Source: Pseudomonas jinjuensis (GTDB lineage: Bacteria; Pseudomonadota; Gammaproteobacteria; Pseudomonadales; Pseudomonadaceae). From it: 64,000 nt of DNA. The translations under genes were made by a program, and so were the position numbers. The notes below the pieces were generated by a model. It was not told where the DNA came from and searched no databases. It saw only the letters and a program-made list of their open reading frames with translations. The stretch covers positions 105,297 to 169,296 of the forward strand of contig NZ_FNIJ01000015.1 of the NCBI RefSeq assembly GCF_900103845.1, in the 5' to 3' direction. This document shows positions 11,866 to 21,163 of this stretch, piece after piece (position 1 is the first letter of the stretch; every line of letters begins with the position of its first letter).

Positions 11866-12966
11866 ATGACGATCAACGAACGCGTCTGGACCCGCGAGGC
11901 GATCCGCATCATCGAGGCGGATTTCCAGCGCAGCGCCGATACGCACCTGATCCCGCTGGACATGCCCGGCCTGCCCGGCGTCGACCTGTACTTCAAGGAC
12001 GAGTCCAGCCATCCCACCGGCAGCCTCAAGCACCGCCTGGCGCGTTCGCTGTTCCTCTACGCCCTGTGCAACGGCTGGCTGAGGCCGGAGGCACCGGTGA
12101 TCGAGGCGTCCAGCGGCTCGACGGCGATCTCCGAGGCCTATTTCGCCCGCCTGCTCGGCCTGCCGTTCATCGCCGTGATGCCGGCCAGCACCTCGAAGGA
12201 GAAGATCGCGCAGATCGCCTTCTACGGCGGGCAGAGCCATCTGGTCGACGACCCGACGCAGATCTACGCCGAGTCCGAGCGCCTGGCGCGGGAGAGCGGC
12301 GGGCACTTCATGGACCAGTTCACCTTCGCCGAACGCGCCACCGACTGGCGGGCGAACAACAACATCGCCGAGTCGATCTTCCAGCAGATGCGTCACGAGC
12401 GCTTCCCCGAGCCGGCCTGGCTGGTGTCCAGCCCGGGCACCGGCGGCACCCTGGCGACGCTGGGGCGCTTCGCCCGCTATCGCCGCCACGAGACCCGCGT
12501 GCTCTGCGCCGACGCCGAGCGTTCGGTGTTCTTCGATGCCTACCGCACCGGCGATCGCAGCCTGACGCTGAGTTGCGGTTCGCGGATAGAAGGAATCGGC
12601 CGGCCGCGGGTGGAAGCGTCCTTCCTGCCGGCGGTGATCGATGCCATGGCCAAGGTGCCGGACGCCCTGTCGCTGGCGGCCATGCACTACCTGGCGGGGA
12701 GACTTGGCCGGCGTGTCGGCGGCTCCAGCGGCACCAACCTGATCGGTGCGCTGGTGGCCGGCCGGCAGATGGTCGCCAATGGCGAATCCGGCTCGGTGGT
12801 GGCGATTCTCTGCGACGGCGGCGAGCGCTATGCCGAGACCTACTACGACCGCTTCTGGCTGGTGCAGCAGGGCTTCGAGCTGGAGCCGCTGATCGAGGCG
12901 GTACGCCTGTGTGCGGAGGAGGGCGCCGAGTTGCCGTCCGGAGTTGAACTGGCGGGATTCGATTGA
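11866..12966 (+). CDS. PLP-dependent enzyme of the cysteine synthase fold
   Basis: 366 residues, fold-type II PLP enzyme. The PLP lysine is probably Lys55 in [14 protein letters not shown], the substrate loop is [10 protein letters not shown], and the phosphate-binding glycine loop is [10 protein letters not shown]. The C-terminal [12 protein letters not shown] and [15 protein letters not shown] are typical of CysK/CysM relatives. Sequence around the active site differs from true O-acetylserine sulfhydrylases, and the protein is longer, so it may be a desulfhydrase or a lyase acting on another beta-substituted amino acid. SD TGCGAGGTAG precedes the ATG. Pairing with a DMT exporter suggests amino acid or thiol homeostasis (inference). 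Confidence 0.82.
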   Translation: MTINERVWTREAIRIIEADFQRSADTHLIPLDMPGLPGVDLYFKDESSHPTGSLKHRLARSLFLYALCNGWLRPEAPVIEASSGSTAISEAYFARLLGLPFIAVMPASTSKEKIAQIAFYGGQSHLVDDPTQIYAESERLARESGGHFMDQFTFAERATDWRANNNIAESIFQQMRHERFPEPAWLVSSPGTGGTLATLGRFARYRRHETRVLCADAERSVFFDAYRTGDRSLTLSCGSRIEGIGRPRVEASFLPAVIDAMAKVPDALSLAAMHYLAGRLGRRVGGSSGTNLIGALVAGRQMVANGESGSVVAILCDGGERYAETYYDRFWLVQQGFELEPLIEAVRLCAEEGAELPSGVELAGFD

Positions 12967-12967
12967 A

Positions 12968-13636
12968 TCAGTCGCCGCTGGCGCCGCCCGGCCAGGCGCA
13001 GCCGCGCAGCGCTTCGTCGTTCAGGCGCAGTTCGGCGGACAGGTGGCTGAGCGCGCCGCTCATGCTGTTCACGCAGCGCGCCGGGGCGACCCAGAGTTCG
13101 AGCTTCTTGCCATCGGCCTCGCTGGAGTAGCTGCTGCTGCCGTCGGGCAGGCTTTCCACCACGTAGGGCAGCACCTGCTGCGGCTGGCCGGGACGCTCCA
13201 GCAGCAGGCCTTGCGCATTCACCATCACGCTCCAGCCCGGCTCGTTGCCGCCGGCGCGGACGATGGTGCGCTTGAAGTTCGGATCGTCGCAGCCGTGCCC
13301 TTCGTGCTGCAGGCGGTAGACCCGGGAAACGTCCAGCGTGCCGTCGGTGCCGCTGGCGGTGCTGCCGCTGAAGCTGCCGCCCAGGTCGGCGAACAGCGTC
13401 TTGCCGCCATCCTTGAACAGTTCGGCCGCATCGCGGACAAGGCCGGTATTGCCGCTATCCTCGATACTGAAGCGACGTTGCTCGTTGCACGGCGTGAACA
13501 CCAGGCCGTTGCCCTGCCGGCTCAGTTCGCCCTGCTGGCGCGTGGCGCCGTGCAGGTCGACGGGCTTGGGCGACCAGACCTGGCAGGCGGCGAACAGCGG
13601 CAGAAGGCTGAAGAGGGCGAAACGGCTTGGACGCAT
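12968..13636 (-). CDS. COG3650-like lipoprotein
   Basis: 222 residues. The ATG at 13636 gives a signal peptide with lipobox FAAC (Cys18). The mature part has two regions: a beta-rich half (LSRQGNGLVFTPCNEQRRFSI) and a C-terminal half with GNEPGWSVMV and the RCVNSMSGA cysteine segment, as in the COG3650/META-associated envelope lipoproteins. Four or more cysteines suggest periplasmic disulfides. Function unknown. It converges tail-to-tail with the PLP enzyme gene, one base apart, so the two transcripts must terminate against each other. Confidence 0.78.
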   Translation of the reverse strand: MRPSRFALFSLLPLFAACQVWSPKPVDLHGATRQQGELSRQGNGLVFTPCNEQRRFSIEDSGNTGLVRDAAELFKDGGKTLFADLGGSFSGSTASGTDGTLDVSRVYRLQHEGHGCDDPNFKRTIVRAGGNEPGWSVMVNAQGLLLERPGQPQQVLPYVVESLPDGSSSYSSEADGKKLELWVAPARCVNSMSGALSHLSAELRLNDEALRGCAWPGGASGD

Positions 13637-13714
13637 GATCGGACTCCCTGGAAAGGGGCCCAACGTTACCGAGCAGGCCGGACTACCACAAGAGCCGGCA
13701 TGAGGAGTGAGGCG

Positions 13715-14110
13715 ATGATCAGATGCAAGCGGGCGTATGAACCGGTGGAAGCGAGCGATGGCCAGCGTGTACTGGTCGACCGCCTGTGGCCACGGGGCAT
13801 CCGCAAGGAGGAGCTGCAGGCCGAGTGGTGGAAGGACGTGGCGCCGTCGAACGAGCTGCGCAAGGAGTTCCACCATGATCCCGGGCGGTTCGGGGAGTTT
13901 CGCCAGGCCTACCGCAAGCAACTGGTGGCGCATCCGGAGTACTGGTGGGGGCTGCTGGACCTGGCGCGCAAGGGCGACCTGACGCTGCTCTACGGTGCGC
14001 GCGACGAGCAGAACAACAATGCCCAGGTGCTGGCGGAGTTTCTCGAGGACGAGCTGGAGCGGCAGCAGCCGGGGAGTTCGCCGACCTGCTATGCGAAGGA
14101 CTTCGAATGA
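13715..14110 (+). CDS. DUF488-family protein
   Basis: 131 residues. DUF488 features are clear: the start MIRCKRAYEPVEASDG, VDRLWPRGIRKEEL, the central WWKDVAPSNELRKEFHHDP and LTLLYGARDEQNNNAQVL. The biochemical function of the family is not established; some members sit near DNA repair or redox genes. An in-frame ATG at 13700 would add five residues, but AGGAG at 13702-13706 fits the ATG at 13715. Single gene. Confidence 0.85.
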   Translation: MIRCKRAYEPVEASDGQRVLVDRLWPRGIRKEELQAEWWKDVAPSNELRKEFHHDPGRFGEFRQAYRKQLVAHPEYWWGLLDLARKGDLTLLYGARDEQNNNAQVLAEFLEDELERQQPGSSPTCYAKDFE

Positions 14111-14152
14111 CCCTGGTTTCCCCTCGCCGCCACCGGGGCGAGGGGACGACAG

Positions 14153-15475
14153 TCAGGCCGCCGCTTCGCCCAGGGCCGCGTCCAGGCATTCGAGGAACAG
14201 CTCGGCATGCTCCTGCTCGAAGGCCAGCAGCGGGCGGATCTTCAGGATGTTCTCCATGGGGCCGGCGGCGCTGATCAGCACGCCGCGCTCGCGCATGGCG
14301 TTCACCACACGGCGGGTCTGCATTGCCGCCGGTTCCTTGCTCGCGCGGTTGGTGACCAGTTCCACGCCGAGGAACAGGCCCGCGCCGCGCACGTCGCCGA
14401 TCAGTTCGTGGCGCTCGGCCAGCCGCCTGAATCCATCCAGCAGGAAATCGCCGATCGCCTTCGAACGCTGCTGCAGTCCCTCGTCACGGATCACGTCTAG
14501 CACTGCCTGGGCCGCCGCGCAGGACACCGGGTTGCCGCCGAAGGTGTTGAAGTAGCGCACGTTGCGCCCGAAGCTTTCCAGCACATCGGCGCGTGCCACC
14601 ACGCCGGCGATGGGCTGGCCGTTGCCCATGGGCTTGCCGAGGGTGACCAGGTCCGGCTGCACGCCGTGGCGCTGGAAGCCCCACATCTTCTCGCCGGTGC
14701 GGGCGAAGCCGCACTGCACTTCGTCGGCGATGTACAGCAGGCCTTCGGCGCGGGCCACCGCCACCGCTTCGGCGAGGAAGCCGGCCGGATCGGGGAAGAC
14801 CCCGTCGCTGGCGAAGATGCCGTCGAGCAGCAGCGCGGCGGGCTCGATGCCGTTGGCGCGCAGGTCGGCGATGGCGGCGCGGACGTCATCGGCCAGGGTT
14901 CTGGCGACGTTCTCCGCGCCCAGTCGGTAGGCGTCCGGTGCACGCACGGTGCGCGCATGGGCGGGCAGGGTGATGCCGGCGCCCAGCGAGGGCGAGAGTT
15001 CGGAAATGTCGCCGGTGACGCCGTGGTAGGCGAAGCGGGTGACGATCACTCCGGTGCCGCCGGTGTAGTGGCGGGCGATGCGCAGCGCCAGGTCGTTGGC
15101 CTCGCTGCCGGTGCAGGTGAACATCACCTGGTCGAGCCCGGCGGGGAAGGTCGCCAGCAGCTGTTCGGCGTAATCGAGGATGCCTTCCTGCAGGTAGCGG
15201 GTATGGGTGTTCAGCGTGGCCGCCTGGGTGGCGATGGCCTGCACCACGCGCGGGTGGCAGTGGCCGACGGAGACGACGTTGTTGTAGGCGTCGAGATAGC
15301 GCCGGCCCTGCTTGTCGTACAGCCACACACCCTCGCCGCGGACGGTGTGCAGCGGGCGTTCGTAGAACAGCCGGTAGGCCGGGCCGAGCAGGCGCTCGCG
15401 GCGCTCGATCAGGCGGCGCTCCTCCTCGCTCAGGCGTTCGGCGTCGGCGGCGCTGTATCCGTTGATCATGGTCAT
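14153..15475 (-). CDS. Class III aminotransferase-fold phospho-lyase (PHYKPL/ETNPPL-like)
   Basis: 440 residues, PLP enzyme of the class III (omega) aminotransferase fold. TGSEAN (122-127) binds the PLP phosphate, Asp251 in ADEVQCGFARTG holds the ring nitrogen and Lys281 in TLGKPMGNGQP is the Schiff-base lysine. The GKPMGNG-x-P surround and the HTRYLQEGILDYAEQLL segment are characteristic of the animal phospho-lyases that split 5-phosphohydroxylysine or phosphoethanolamine, not of typical omega-transaminases. It overlaps the upstream kinase gene by four bases (ATGA), so kinase and lyase are probably made together. Predicted reaction: release of phosphate and ammonia from a phosphorylated amino alcohol to give an aldehyde. 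A second in-frame ATG at 15469 would shorten it by two residues. Confidence 0.85.
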   Translation of the reverse strand: MTMINGYSAADAERLSEEERRLIERRERLLGPAYRLFYERPLHTVRGEGVWLYDKQGRRYLDAYNNVVSVGHCHPRVVQAIATQAATLNTHTRYLQEGILDYAEQLLATFPAGLDQVMFTCTGSEANDLALRIARHYTGGTGVIVTRFAYHGVTGDISELSPSLGAGITLPAHARTVRAPDAYRLGAENVARTLADDVRAAIADLRANGIEPAALLLDGIFASDGVFPDPAGFLAEAVAVARAEGLLYIADEVQCGFARTGEKMWGFQRHGVQPDLVTLGKPMGNGQPIAGVVARADVLESFGRNVRYFNTFGGNPVSCAAAQAVLDVIRDEGLQQRSKAIGDFLLDGFRRLAERHELIGDVRGAGLFLGVELVTNRASKEPAAMQTRRVVNAMRERGVLISAAGPMENILKIRPLLAFEQEHAELFLECLDAALGEAAA

Positions 15476-16539
15476 GGGCGGGGCTCCTGTTGGCAGGCGG
15501 CGGCGATCTGGTCCTGGGCCTGGCTGCGGGTCAGGCTGGCCAGGCCTTGCAGGCTGCGCCAGGCGTGGCGGGTATTGCGCAGGATGTAGTCGCGGTTTTC
15601 CGGGTGCAGGCTGGCGCGCCAGGCGGTGATGCACAGGGTCATGGTCAGGCGGGTGGCGATCAGGTCGGCGAGGATTTCCTGCTCGGCCTCCAGCAGCGGG
15701 TAGCGCCGGTGGTAGGCGGCGATCATCTCGGCGGCGGTGGCCAGCGGCGCGTCGGGCTCGCCCACCTGGTAGGCGGCGGCCACGCCGAGGTCGTTGATCA
15801 GCGGGGCGTGGACCATGTCGCCGAAGTCGAGGATGTTGCGCAGCTGTTCCGGATGCTCGACGTCGACGATGACGTTGTGCGGATTGAGGTCGTTGTGGAT
15901 CACCTGCGCGCGCAGCGAGGCCTGGCGCGGCAGGGCGTGCAATTCGAAGTTGTCGAGGAAGCGTTCGACGAGGGCGCGACCGTCCCTGTCCTCGATGTAG
16001 GTCAGCAGCCGGCGCAGGCGCGAGGCGTGCTTGAGGTCCCAGAGCAGTTCGTGGCCGGATGCGGGATGTTCGAAGCCGTTCAGCGCCAGTCCCAGCCGCG
16101 CCAGGGCGTCGCCCAGGTTCTCCCGCAGTGCGCGGCTGCGCTCTGGCACGCGGTGCAGCGGCAGGCCGTCGACGAAGGAGAACAGGCGGGCGAGCATGGG
16201 TTGCCCGTCGATTTCCACCGGTACCTGATAGCGGCCATCGAGCGCGGGATATACGCGCTGCACCGGCAAATCCGCATCGGCGGCTTCGACGCGGAGCAGG
16301 GCGCGGTTCTGGAAATCCACCACCTGCGGGTCTTCCAGCGGGTGGGAGAGCTTCAGCAGGCGCGACGCACCCCGGGCATCGGTGATCTGGAAGTTCAGGT
16401 CGCGTTCGCCGGCCAGCTTGTTCAGCGTGCCGTGCAGGCCGAAGCATTCGGCGGCGATGGCGGCGGCCTGCTGGTCGCTGACCCGGGCCGGCGCGGCCTC
16501 GAGCAGGTGGTCGTGGGCGGATAGGGTGTTCAGTGACAC
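15472..16539 (-). CDS. APH-fold kinase, hydroxylysine kinase-like
   Basis: 355 residues. Catalytic motifs of the APH/choline-kinase fold are intact: HNDLNPHN (His215-Asp217) and ILDFGDM (Asp238). The whole C-terminal layout, with LHPENRDYILRNTRHAW near the end, resembles mammalian hydroxylysine kinase (HYKK/AGPHD1) more than aminoglycoside kinases or homoserine kinase. It is translationally coupled to a PHYKPL-like lyase, the enzyme that follows HYKK in hydroxylysine breakdown. Predicted role: phosphorylation of 5-hydroxylysine or a similar amino alcohol in the cytoplasm. Substrate assignment is inference. Confidence 0.82.
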   Translation of the reverse strand: MSLNTLSAHDHLLEAAPARVSDQQAAAIAAECFGLHGTLNKLAGERDLNFQITDARGASRLLKLSHPLEDPQVVDFQNRALLRVEAADADLPVQRVYPALDGRYQVPVEIDGQPMLARLFSFVDGLPLHRVPERSRALRENLGDALARLGLALNGFEHPASGHELLWDLKHASRLRRLLTYIEDRDGRALVERFLDNFELHALPRQASLRAQVIHNDLNPHNVIVDVEHPEQLRNILDFGDMVHAPLINDLGVAAAYQVGEPDAPLATAAEMIAAYHRRYPLLEAEQEILADLIATRLTMTLCITAWRASLHPENRDYILRNTRHAWRSLQGLASLTRSQAQDQIAAACQQEPRP

Positions 16540-16590
16540 GGTTGCTACTCCATCGGGTCAAGCATGCAGCGGCCCGGCGAACCCTGGAGA

Positions 16591-16617
16591 CCCGCCCGGC
16601 ACGGTGCCGGGCGGGTT
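16591..16617 (-). terminator. GC-rich hairpin between binding-protein and kinase genes
   Basis: A perfect 13-bp inverted repeat (ACCCGCCCGGCAC and its complement) lies just past the binding-protein stop on the minus strand and before the kinase gene. There is no T-tract, so it may act as an RNA stabiliser or partial terminator that lets the periplasmic protein be made in excess over the enzymes. Confidence 0.45.
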
Positions 16618-16625
16618 CTGCCAGT

Positions 16626-17654
16626 TTACTTGCTCGCCCAGGCGTTGAAGCGTTGTTCCAGTTCCTCGCCGTGGTCGATCCAGAACTCGGTGTCCATCGC
16701 ACGCGCGTTTTCGAGGTTCTGCGGCGCGGTGGGCAGCTTGGTGCGGATGGCCGGATCGATCAGGTCGATGGTGTGGGTGTTGGTGGGACCATAGGGAATC
16801 GCTTCGGCGAAGACCTTCTGGTACTCCGGGCTGTTGGCCAGGGCGATGAACTGCTCGGCCTGCGCCTTGTTCTTGCTGCCCTTGACGATGGCCCAGTGGT
16901 CCAGGTCGTAGAGGCTGCCGTTCCACTGGATGGCGAAGTCGCGGCCTTCCTTCTGCGCGGTGGTGACGCGGCCGTTGTAGGCGGAGGTCATCACCACGTC
17001 GCCCGCGGCCAGCCACTGCAGCGGCTGCGCGCCGGCTTCCCACCACTGGATGTTCGGCTTGATCTGGTCGAGCTTGCGGAAGGCGCGGTCGACCCCTTCC
17101 CTGGTGCCGAGCACCTTGTACAGGTCTTCCATCTTCACGCCGTCGGCGAGCAGGGCGAATTCCAGGGTGAACTTGGCGCCACGGCGCAGGCCGCGCTTGC
17201 CCGGATATTTCTGCACGTCCCAGAAGTCGGCCCAACTGCTGGGGGCGGTCTTCAGCTTGTTGCTGTCGTAGGTGAGCACGGTGGACCAGATGAAGATGCC
17301 GGCGCCGCAGTCGCTGACGGCGGCGGGGAGGAAGTCCTCCTGCTTGCCCAGCTTCGACCAGTCCAGCGGCTCGAACAGGCCTTCGCTGCAGCCGCGGATC
17401 AGTTCGGGGGATTCCACTTCCACCACGTCCCAGCTGGTCTGCCCGGTATCGGCCATGACCTTGATCTTGGCCATCTCGCCGTTGTACTCGGCGGCCTGCA
17501 CGGTGGTCCCGTTCTTCGCCGAGAAGGGTTGGTAGAAGGCCTTTTCCTGGGCCACCTTGTTGTCCCCGCCGAAGGACACTACGGTCAGGGGAGCGGCGTG
17601 GAGCTGGGCGGCGCCGCCGGCCAGCAACATCAGTGCTGCGACTTTCTTGAACAT
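16626..17654 (-). CDS. Periplasmic solute-binding protein, PotD/polyamine type
   Basis: 342 residues. The ATG at 17654 follows AGGAG and begins a signal peptide (MFKKVAALMLLAGGAAQLHA, cleavage before APLTVVSFGG). The mature part is a family 1 binding protein with PotD/PotF-like features: WDVVEVESPELI, WADFWDVQKYPGKRGL, GDVVMTSAYNGR and AEAIPYGPTN. It should bind a cationic amino compound in the periplasm. No permease or ATPase gene lies nearby, so it must use a transporter coded elsewhere. It is first in a minus-strand set with the kinase and lyase, divergent from an SDR and a GntR regulator. Confidence 0.87.
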   Translation of the reverse strand: MFKKVAALMLLAGGAAQLHAAPLTVVSFGGDNKVAQEKAFYQPFSAKNGTTVQAAEYNGEMAKIKVMADTGQTSWDVVEVESPELIRGCSEGLFEPLDWSKLGKQEDFLPAAVSDCGAGIFIWSTVLTYDSNKLKTAPSSWADFWDVQKYPGKRGLRRGAKFTLEFALLADGVKMEDLYKVLGTREGVDRAFRKLDQIKPNIQWWEAGAQPLQWLAAGDVVMTSAYNGRVTTAQKEGRDFAIQWNGSLYDLDHWAIVKGSKNKAQAEQFIALANSPEYQKVFAEAIPYGPTNTHTIDLIDPAIRTKLPTAPQNLENARAMDTEFWIDHGEELEQRFNAWASK

Positions 17655-17868
17655 GCGGATACTCCTGGTCGGGCCCATCCGGCCCGGAAAAAAGAGGGCA
17701 GCTTCAAGAGAAGGGCTGGGGCGGCCCGAGCTGGGAGGCCAGCCTTGCGCCCGGTACTTCAGGGAGAGGAGCGCGGTGCGCTGGTGCGGTCGGTCATGCG
17801 ATGTCCTCGGTTTCTTGTTGTTGTTCGGATCAGGTGACGCCGGGAGGGATTAAAACATCTTCCAAAAT

Positions 17869-17880
17869 ATGATGCATCAT
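17869..17880. promoter_or_regulatory. 12-bp palindrome in divergent promoter region, candidate GntR operator
   Basis: ATGATGCATCAT is a perfect palindrome in an AT-rich patch (17840-17890) of the gap between the binding-protein gene and the SDR gene. It is placed to control both directions. FCD-type GntR regulators bind short palindromes like this, and such a regulator is coded at 18745. Confidence 0.5.
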
Positions 17881-17937
17881 GTTTTATTCTTTTCCATCGC
17901 GCGTCCACGGACGTCCACATTTCGCAGGGGAAGTTTC

Positions 17938-18672
17938 ATGAGCCAGACCAGGACCTTGCTGCTGACCGGCGCCAGCCGCGGCATCGGCCACGCCACGGTG
18001 AAACATTTCAACGCGGCGGGCTGGAAGGTGTTCACCGCCTCGCGGCAGGACTGGAGCGCCGAGTGCCCCTGGGCCGAGGGGCTGATCAACCACATCCACC
18101 TCGACCTGGAGGACATCGAAAGCGTCGAGCGCAGCCTGCCGGCGATCCGCGAGAAGCTCGGCGGCCAGCTGCATGCGCTGGTTAACAACGCCGGCATCTC
18201 GCCCAAGGGCCCGGAAGGGCAGCGCCTGGGCGTGCTGGAAAGCGACTACGCCACCTGGCTGAAGGTGTTCAACGTCAACCTGTTCTCCACCGCGCTGCTG
18301 GCGCGCGGGCTGTTCGAGGAACTGAAGGCCGCGCGCGGCACGGTGATCAACGTCACTTCCATCGCCGGCTCGCGGGTGCACCCCTTCGCCGGTGTCGCCT
18401 ACGCCTCGTCCAAGGCCGCGCTGGCGGCGCTGACCCGGGAGATGGCCCACGACTTCGGCCGCCACGGCGTGCGGGTCAACGCCATCGCGCCGGGGGAGAT
18501 CGATACCTCGATCCTTTCCTCGGGCACCGAGCAGATCGTCGAGCGCGACATTCCCATGCACCGCCTGGGCAAGCCGGAGGAGGTGGCCTCGCTGATCCAC
18601 TTCCTCTGCACCAGCGGGGCGTCCTACGTGAACGGCGCGGAAATCCACGTCAACGGTGGCCAGCATGTCTGA
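17938..18672 (+). CDS. Short-chain dehydrogenase/reductase
   Basis: 244 residues, classical SDR. The cofactor motif TGASRGIG is at 10-17, NNAG at 83-86, and the catalytic Ser141, Tyr155 and Lys159 (YASSK) are in place. The C-terminus ends GAEIHVNGGQHV as usual. It would oxidise or reduce an alcohol or aldehyde with NAD(P)H in the cytoplasm. In this cluster it may process the product of the phospho-lyase or a hydroxylated side chain (inference). The ATG at 17938 follows CAGGGGAAG. It is followed by the GntR regulator after 72 bases. Confidence 0.88.
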   Translation: MSQTRTLLLTGASRGIGHATVKHFNAAGWKVFTASRQDWSAECPWAEGLINHIHLDLEDIESVERSLPAIREKLGGQLHALVNNAGISPKGPEGQRLGVLESDYATWLKVFNVNLFSTALLARGLFEELKAARGTVINVTSIAGSRVHPFAGVAYASSKAALAALTREMAHDFGRHGVRVNAIAPGEIDTSILSSGTEQIVERDIPMHRLGKPEEVASLIHFLCTSGASYVNGAEIHVNGGQHV

Positions 18673-18744
18673 AGCCCGCTGGCATTCGGTGCGGGCAACG
18701 ACCATCATTCGCGCCCGAATGCCGCACCACGCGATGAGAAAGCG

Positions 18745-19431
18745 ATGAACTACCCGATCGAAGGCCTCAACCATTCCTACCTGGGCAGCGGCGTCTACGC
18801 GCTGCTCCGCGAGGCGCTGATCACCGGCCGCTTCAAGCCGAACGACCGCCTGCGCATCCGCGACCTGGCGCAGCAGCTGGGCACCAGCGTCACGCCGGTG
18901 CGCGATGCGATCCTGCAACTGGCCAAGGAGCAGGCGCTGGAGCTGCGGACGCCGCGGGACATCCGCGTGCCGCTGCTGACCAGCGAGCAGTACCTGGAGA
19001 TCCGCAGCATCCGCCTGGCCCTCGAAGGCCTCGCCGCCGAAACCGCCGCGACCAGGGTCAGCGCCGAGCAGCTGGCGATGCTGGAGACCAACATCCGCGA
19101 CAACCTCGAAGCGATCCACGCCGATGACCTGGTCTCGGCGCTCAAGCTCAACCAGGCCTTCCACTTCGCCCTCGCCGAGATCGCCGGCATGCCGCTGCTG
19201 CGCGGCTTCCTCGACAGCCTGTGGATGCGCACCGGCCCGCTGATCGCCCAGGCCTACGGCGACTTCAACGAACGCATGGCCGTCGAGCACCACTGGGAAG
19301 TGCTGCGTGCGCTGCAGCAGGGAGATGGCGTGGCGGCGCGCGAGGCCATCCACACCGACCTGCTGGATGGCAGCGAGAAGATGCTGGAGTTCATTGCGCA
19401 GAACGAAAGCGACGCCCAACTGGCCAGCTGA
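18745..19431 (+). CDS. GntR-family (FCD) transcriptional regulator
   Basis: 228 residues. An N-terminal winged helix-turn-helix (about 15-75: LREALITGRFKPNDRLRIRD, LGTSVTPVRDAILQL) is followed by an FCD ligand-binding domain of six or seven helices with metal-ligand type residues (the His of LNQAFHFALAE and of EHHWEVLRAL). It probably controls the divergent transport/catabolic cluster by sensing a carboxylate or amino acid intermediate. The only other gene on its strand here is the SDR, so it may be autoregulated through the palindrome at 17869. Confidence 0.88.
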   Translation: MNYPIEGLNHSYLGSGVYALLREALITGRFKPNDRLRIRDLAQQLGTSVTPVRDAILQLAKEQALELRTPRDIRVPLLTSEQYLEIRSIRLALEGLAAETAATRVSAEQLAMLETNIRDNLEAIHADDLVSALKLNQAFHFALAEIAGMPLLRGFLDSLWMRTGPLIAQAYGDFNERMAVEHHWEVLRALQQGDGVAAREAIHTDLLDGSEKMLEFIAQNESDAQLAS

Positions 19432-19435
19432 CGCT

Positions 19436-19503
19436 GTAGGAGGGGGCCATGCCCCCGACCTGCATGTGCGCCCTGGTCGGTCGCGGGCATGGCTCGCTCC
19501 TAC
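19436..19503. repeat. Palindromic repeat, family A
   Basis: Bounded by GTAGGAGGG and CGCTCCTAC, with GGTCGCGGGCATGGCTCGCTCC inside in two blocks. It is the same family as 10667-10825. A lone half-site (GCTCCTACAG) recurs at about 19618. Confidence 0.75.
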
Positions 19504-19520
19504 AGTGCCGCCGGTTTATT

Positions 19521-19606
19521 GGATCCCCGCGTTCGCGGGGAAGACGGAGTTGAGAGTCGCACGGAGTTATCCGGAAAATCCGTCATTCCCGCGAACGCGG
19601 GAAACC
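19521..19606. repeat. Palindromic repeat, family D (CCCGCGTTCGCGGG type)
   Basis: Two palindromes, CCCCGCGTTCGCGGGG at 19525-19540 and TTCCCGCGAACGCGGGAA at 19586-19603, form an inverted pair around a 45-base core. The same arrangement occurs as a dispersed repeat in many Pseudomonas genomes. It sits between the GntR gene and the braG terminator. Confidence 0.75.
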
Positions 19607-19649
19607 AGAAGACAGTTGCTCCTACAGAATCCGCGGGACTACAAATGAA

Positions 19650-19671
19650 AAACGGCCCCGAAGGGCCGTTT
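19650..19671 (-). terminator. Intrinsic terminator of the bra operon
   Basis: On the minus strand, AAACGGCCC-TTCG-GGGCCGTTT is followed by TTC, a 9-bp stem closed by a UUCG tetraloop, 20 bases after the braG stop. Confidence 0.88.
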
Positions 19672-19690
19672 CTCGTTGCGTTGCCGAACC

Positions 19691-20392
<702 letters not shown>

Positions 20393-20395
20393 GAC

Positions 20396-21163
20396 TCAGG
20401 CCTCCCCCAGATAGGCTTTGATCACGTCCGGATTGCCGCGGATCTCTTCCGGGGTGCCGTCGGCCAGGGGCGTGCCCTGGTTGATCACGTAGATATGGTC
20501 GGAAATGCTCATCACCAGCTTCATGTCGTGCTCGATCAGCAGCACGGTGACGCCGTGCTCGGCGCGGAGCATGGCGATCAGCGCCTTGAGATCCTCGGTC
20601 TCGCGCGGGTTGAGGCCGGCCGCCGGTTCGTCGAGCATCAGGATCTGCGGGCGGGTCATCATGCAGCGGGCGATTTCCAGCCGGCGCTGCTGGCCGTAGG
20701 CGAGGGTGCCCGCCGGGCGGTTGGCGACTTCCTTCAGGTTCACCACTTCCAGCCAGTGCGCGGCGTAGTCCAGCGCCTCGGCCTCGCTGCGGCGGAAGGA
20801 CGGCAGCTTCAGCAGGCCGGCGAAGAAGTTGGTGTTGAGGTGGCGGTGCTGGGCGACCAGCAGGTTTTCCACCGCGGTCATTTCCTTGAACAGGCGGACG
20901 TTCTGGAAAGTCCGCACCACGCCCTTGTGGGCGATCTTGTGGCCGGGCAGGTGATGCACGGCCTCGCCCCGCAGGAGGATTTCGCCGCCGGTGGGCTGGT
21001 AGAAACCGGTCAGGCAGTTGAATACGGTGGTCTTGCCGGCGCCGTTCGGGCCGATCATCGAGACCACCTGCTTTTCCTTCACGTTCAGGGCCACACCGTT
21101 GACGGCCAGCAGGCCGCCGAAGCGCATGGTGAGGCCGCTCACTTCAAGAATCGGTCGGCTCAT
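20396..21163 (-). CDS. braF: Branched-chain amino acid ABC transporter ATPase (LivG/BraF)
   Basis: 255 residues. Walker A GPNGAGKT, signature [14 protein letters not shown] and Walker [14 protein letters not shown] are intact, and the LivG-specific [19 protein letters not shown] is present. It powers import together with BraG. The start overlaps braE by four bases. Confidence 0.96.
   Translation of the reverse strand: MSRPILEVSGLTMRFGGLLAVNGVALNVKEKQVVSMIGPNGAGKTTVFNCLTGFYQPTGGEILLRGEAVHHLPGHKIAHKGVVRTFQNVRLFKEMTAVENLLVAQHRHLNTNFFAGLLKLPSFRRSEAEALDYAAHWLEVVNLKEVANRPAGTLAYGQQRRLEIARCMMTRPQILMLDEPAAGLNPRETEDLKALIAMLRAEHGVTVLLIEHDMKLVMSISDHIYVINQGTPLADGTPEEIRGNPDVIKAYLGEA

Noticed and set aside
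15472..16539. Aminoglycoside phosphotransferase (antibiotic resistance)
   Set aside because: It has the APH fold, but length, C-terminal features and coupling to a phospho-lyase gene fit a catabolic hydroxylysine-type kinase.
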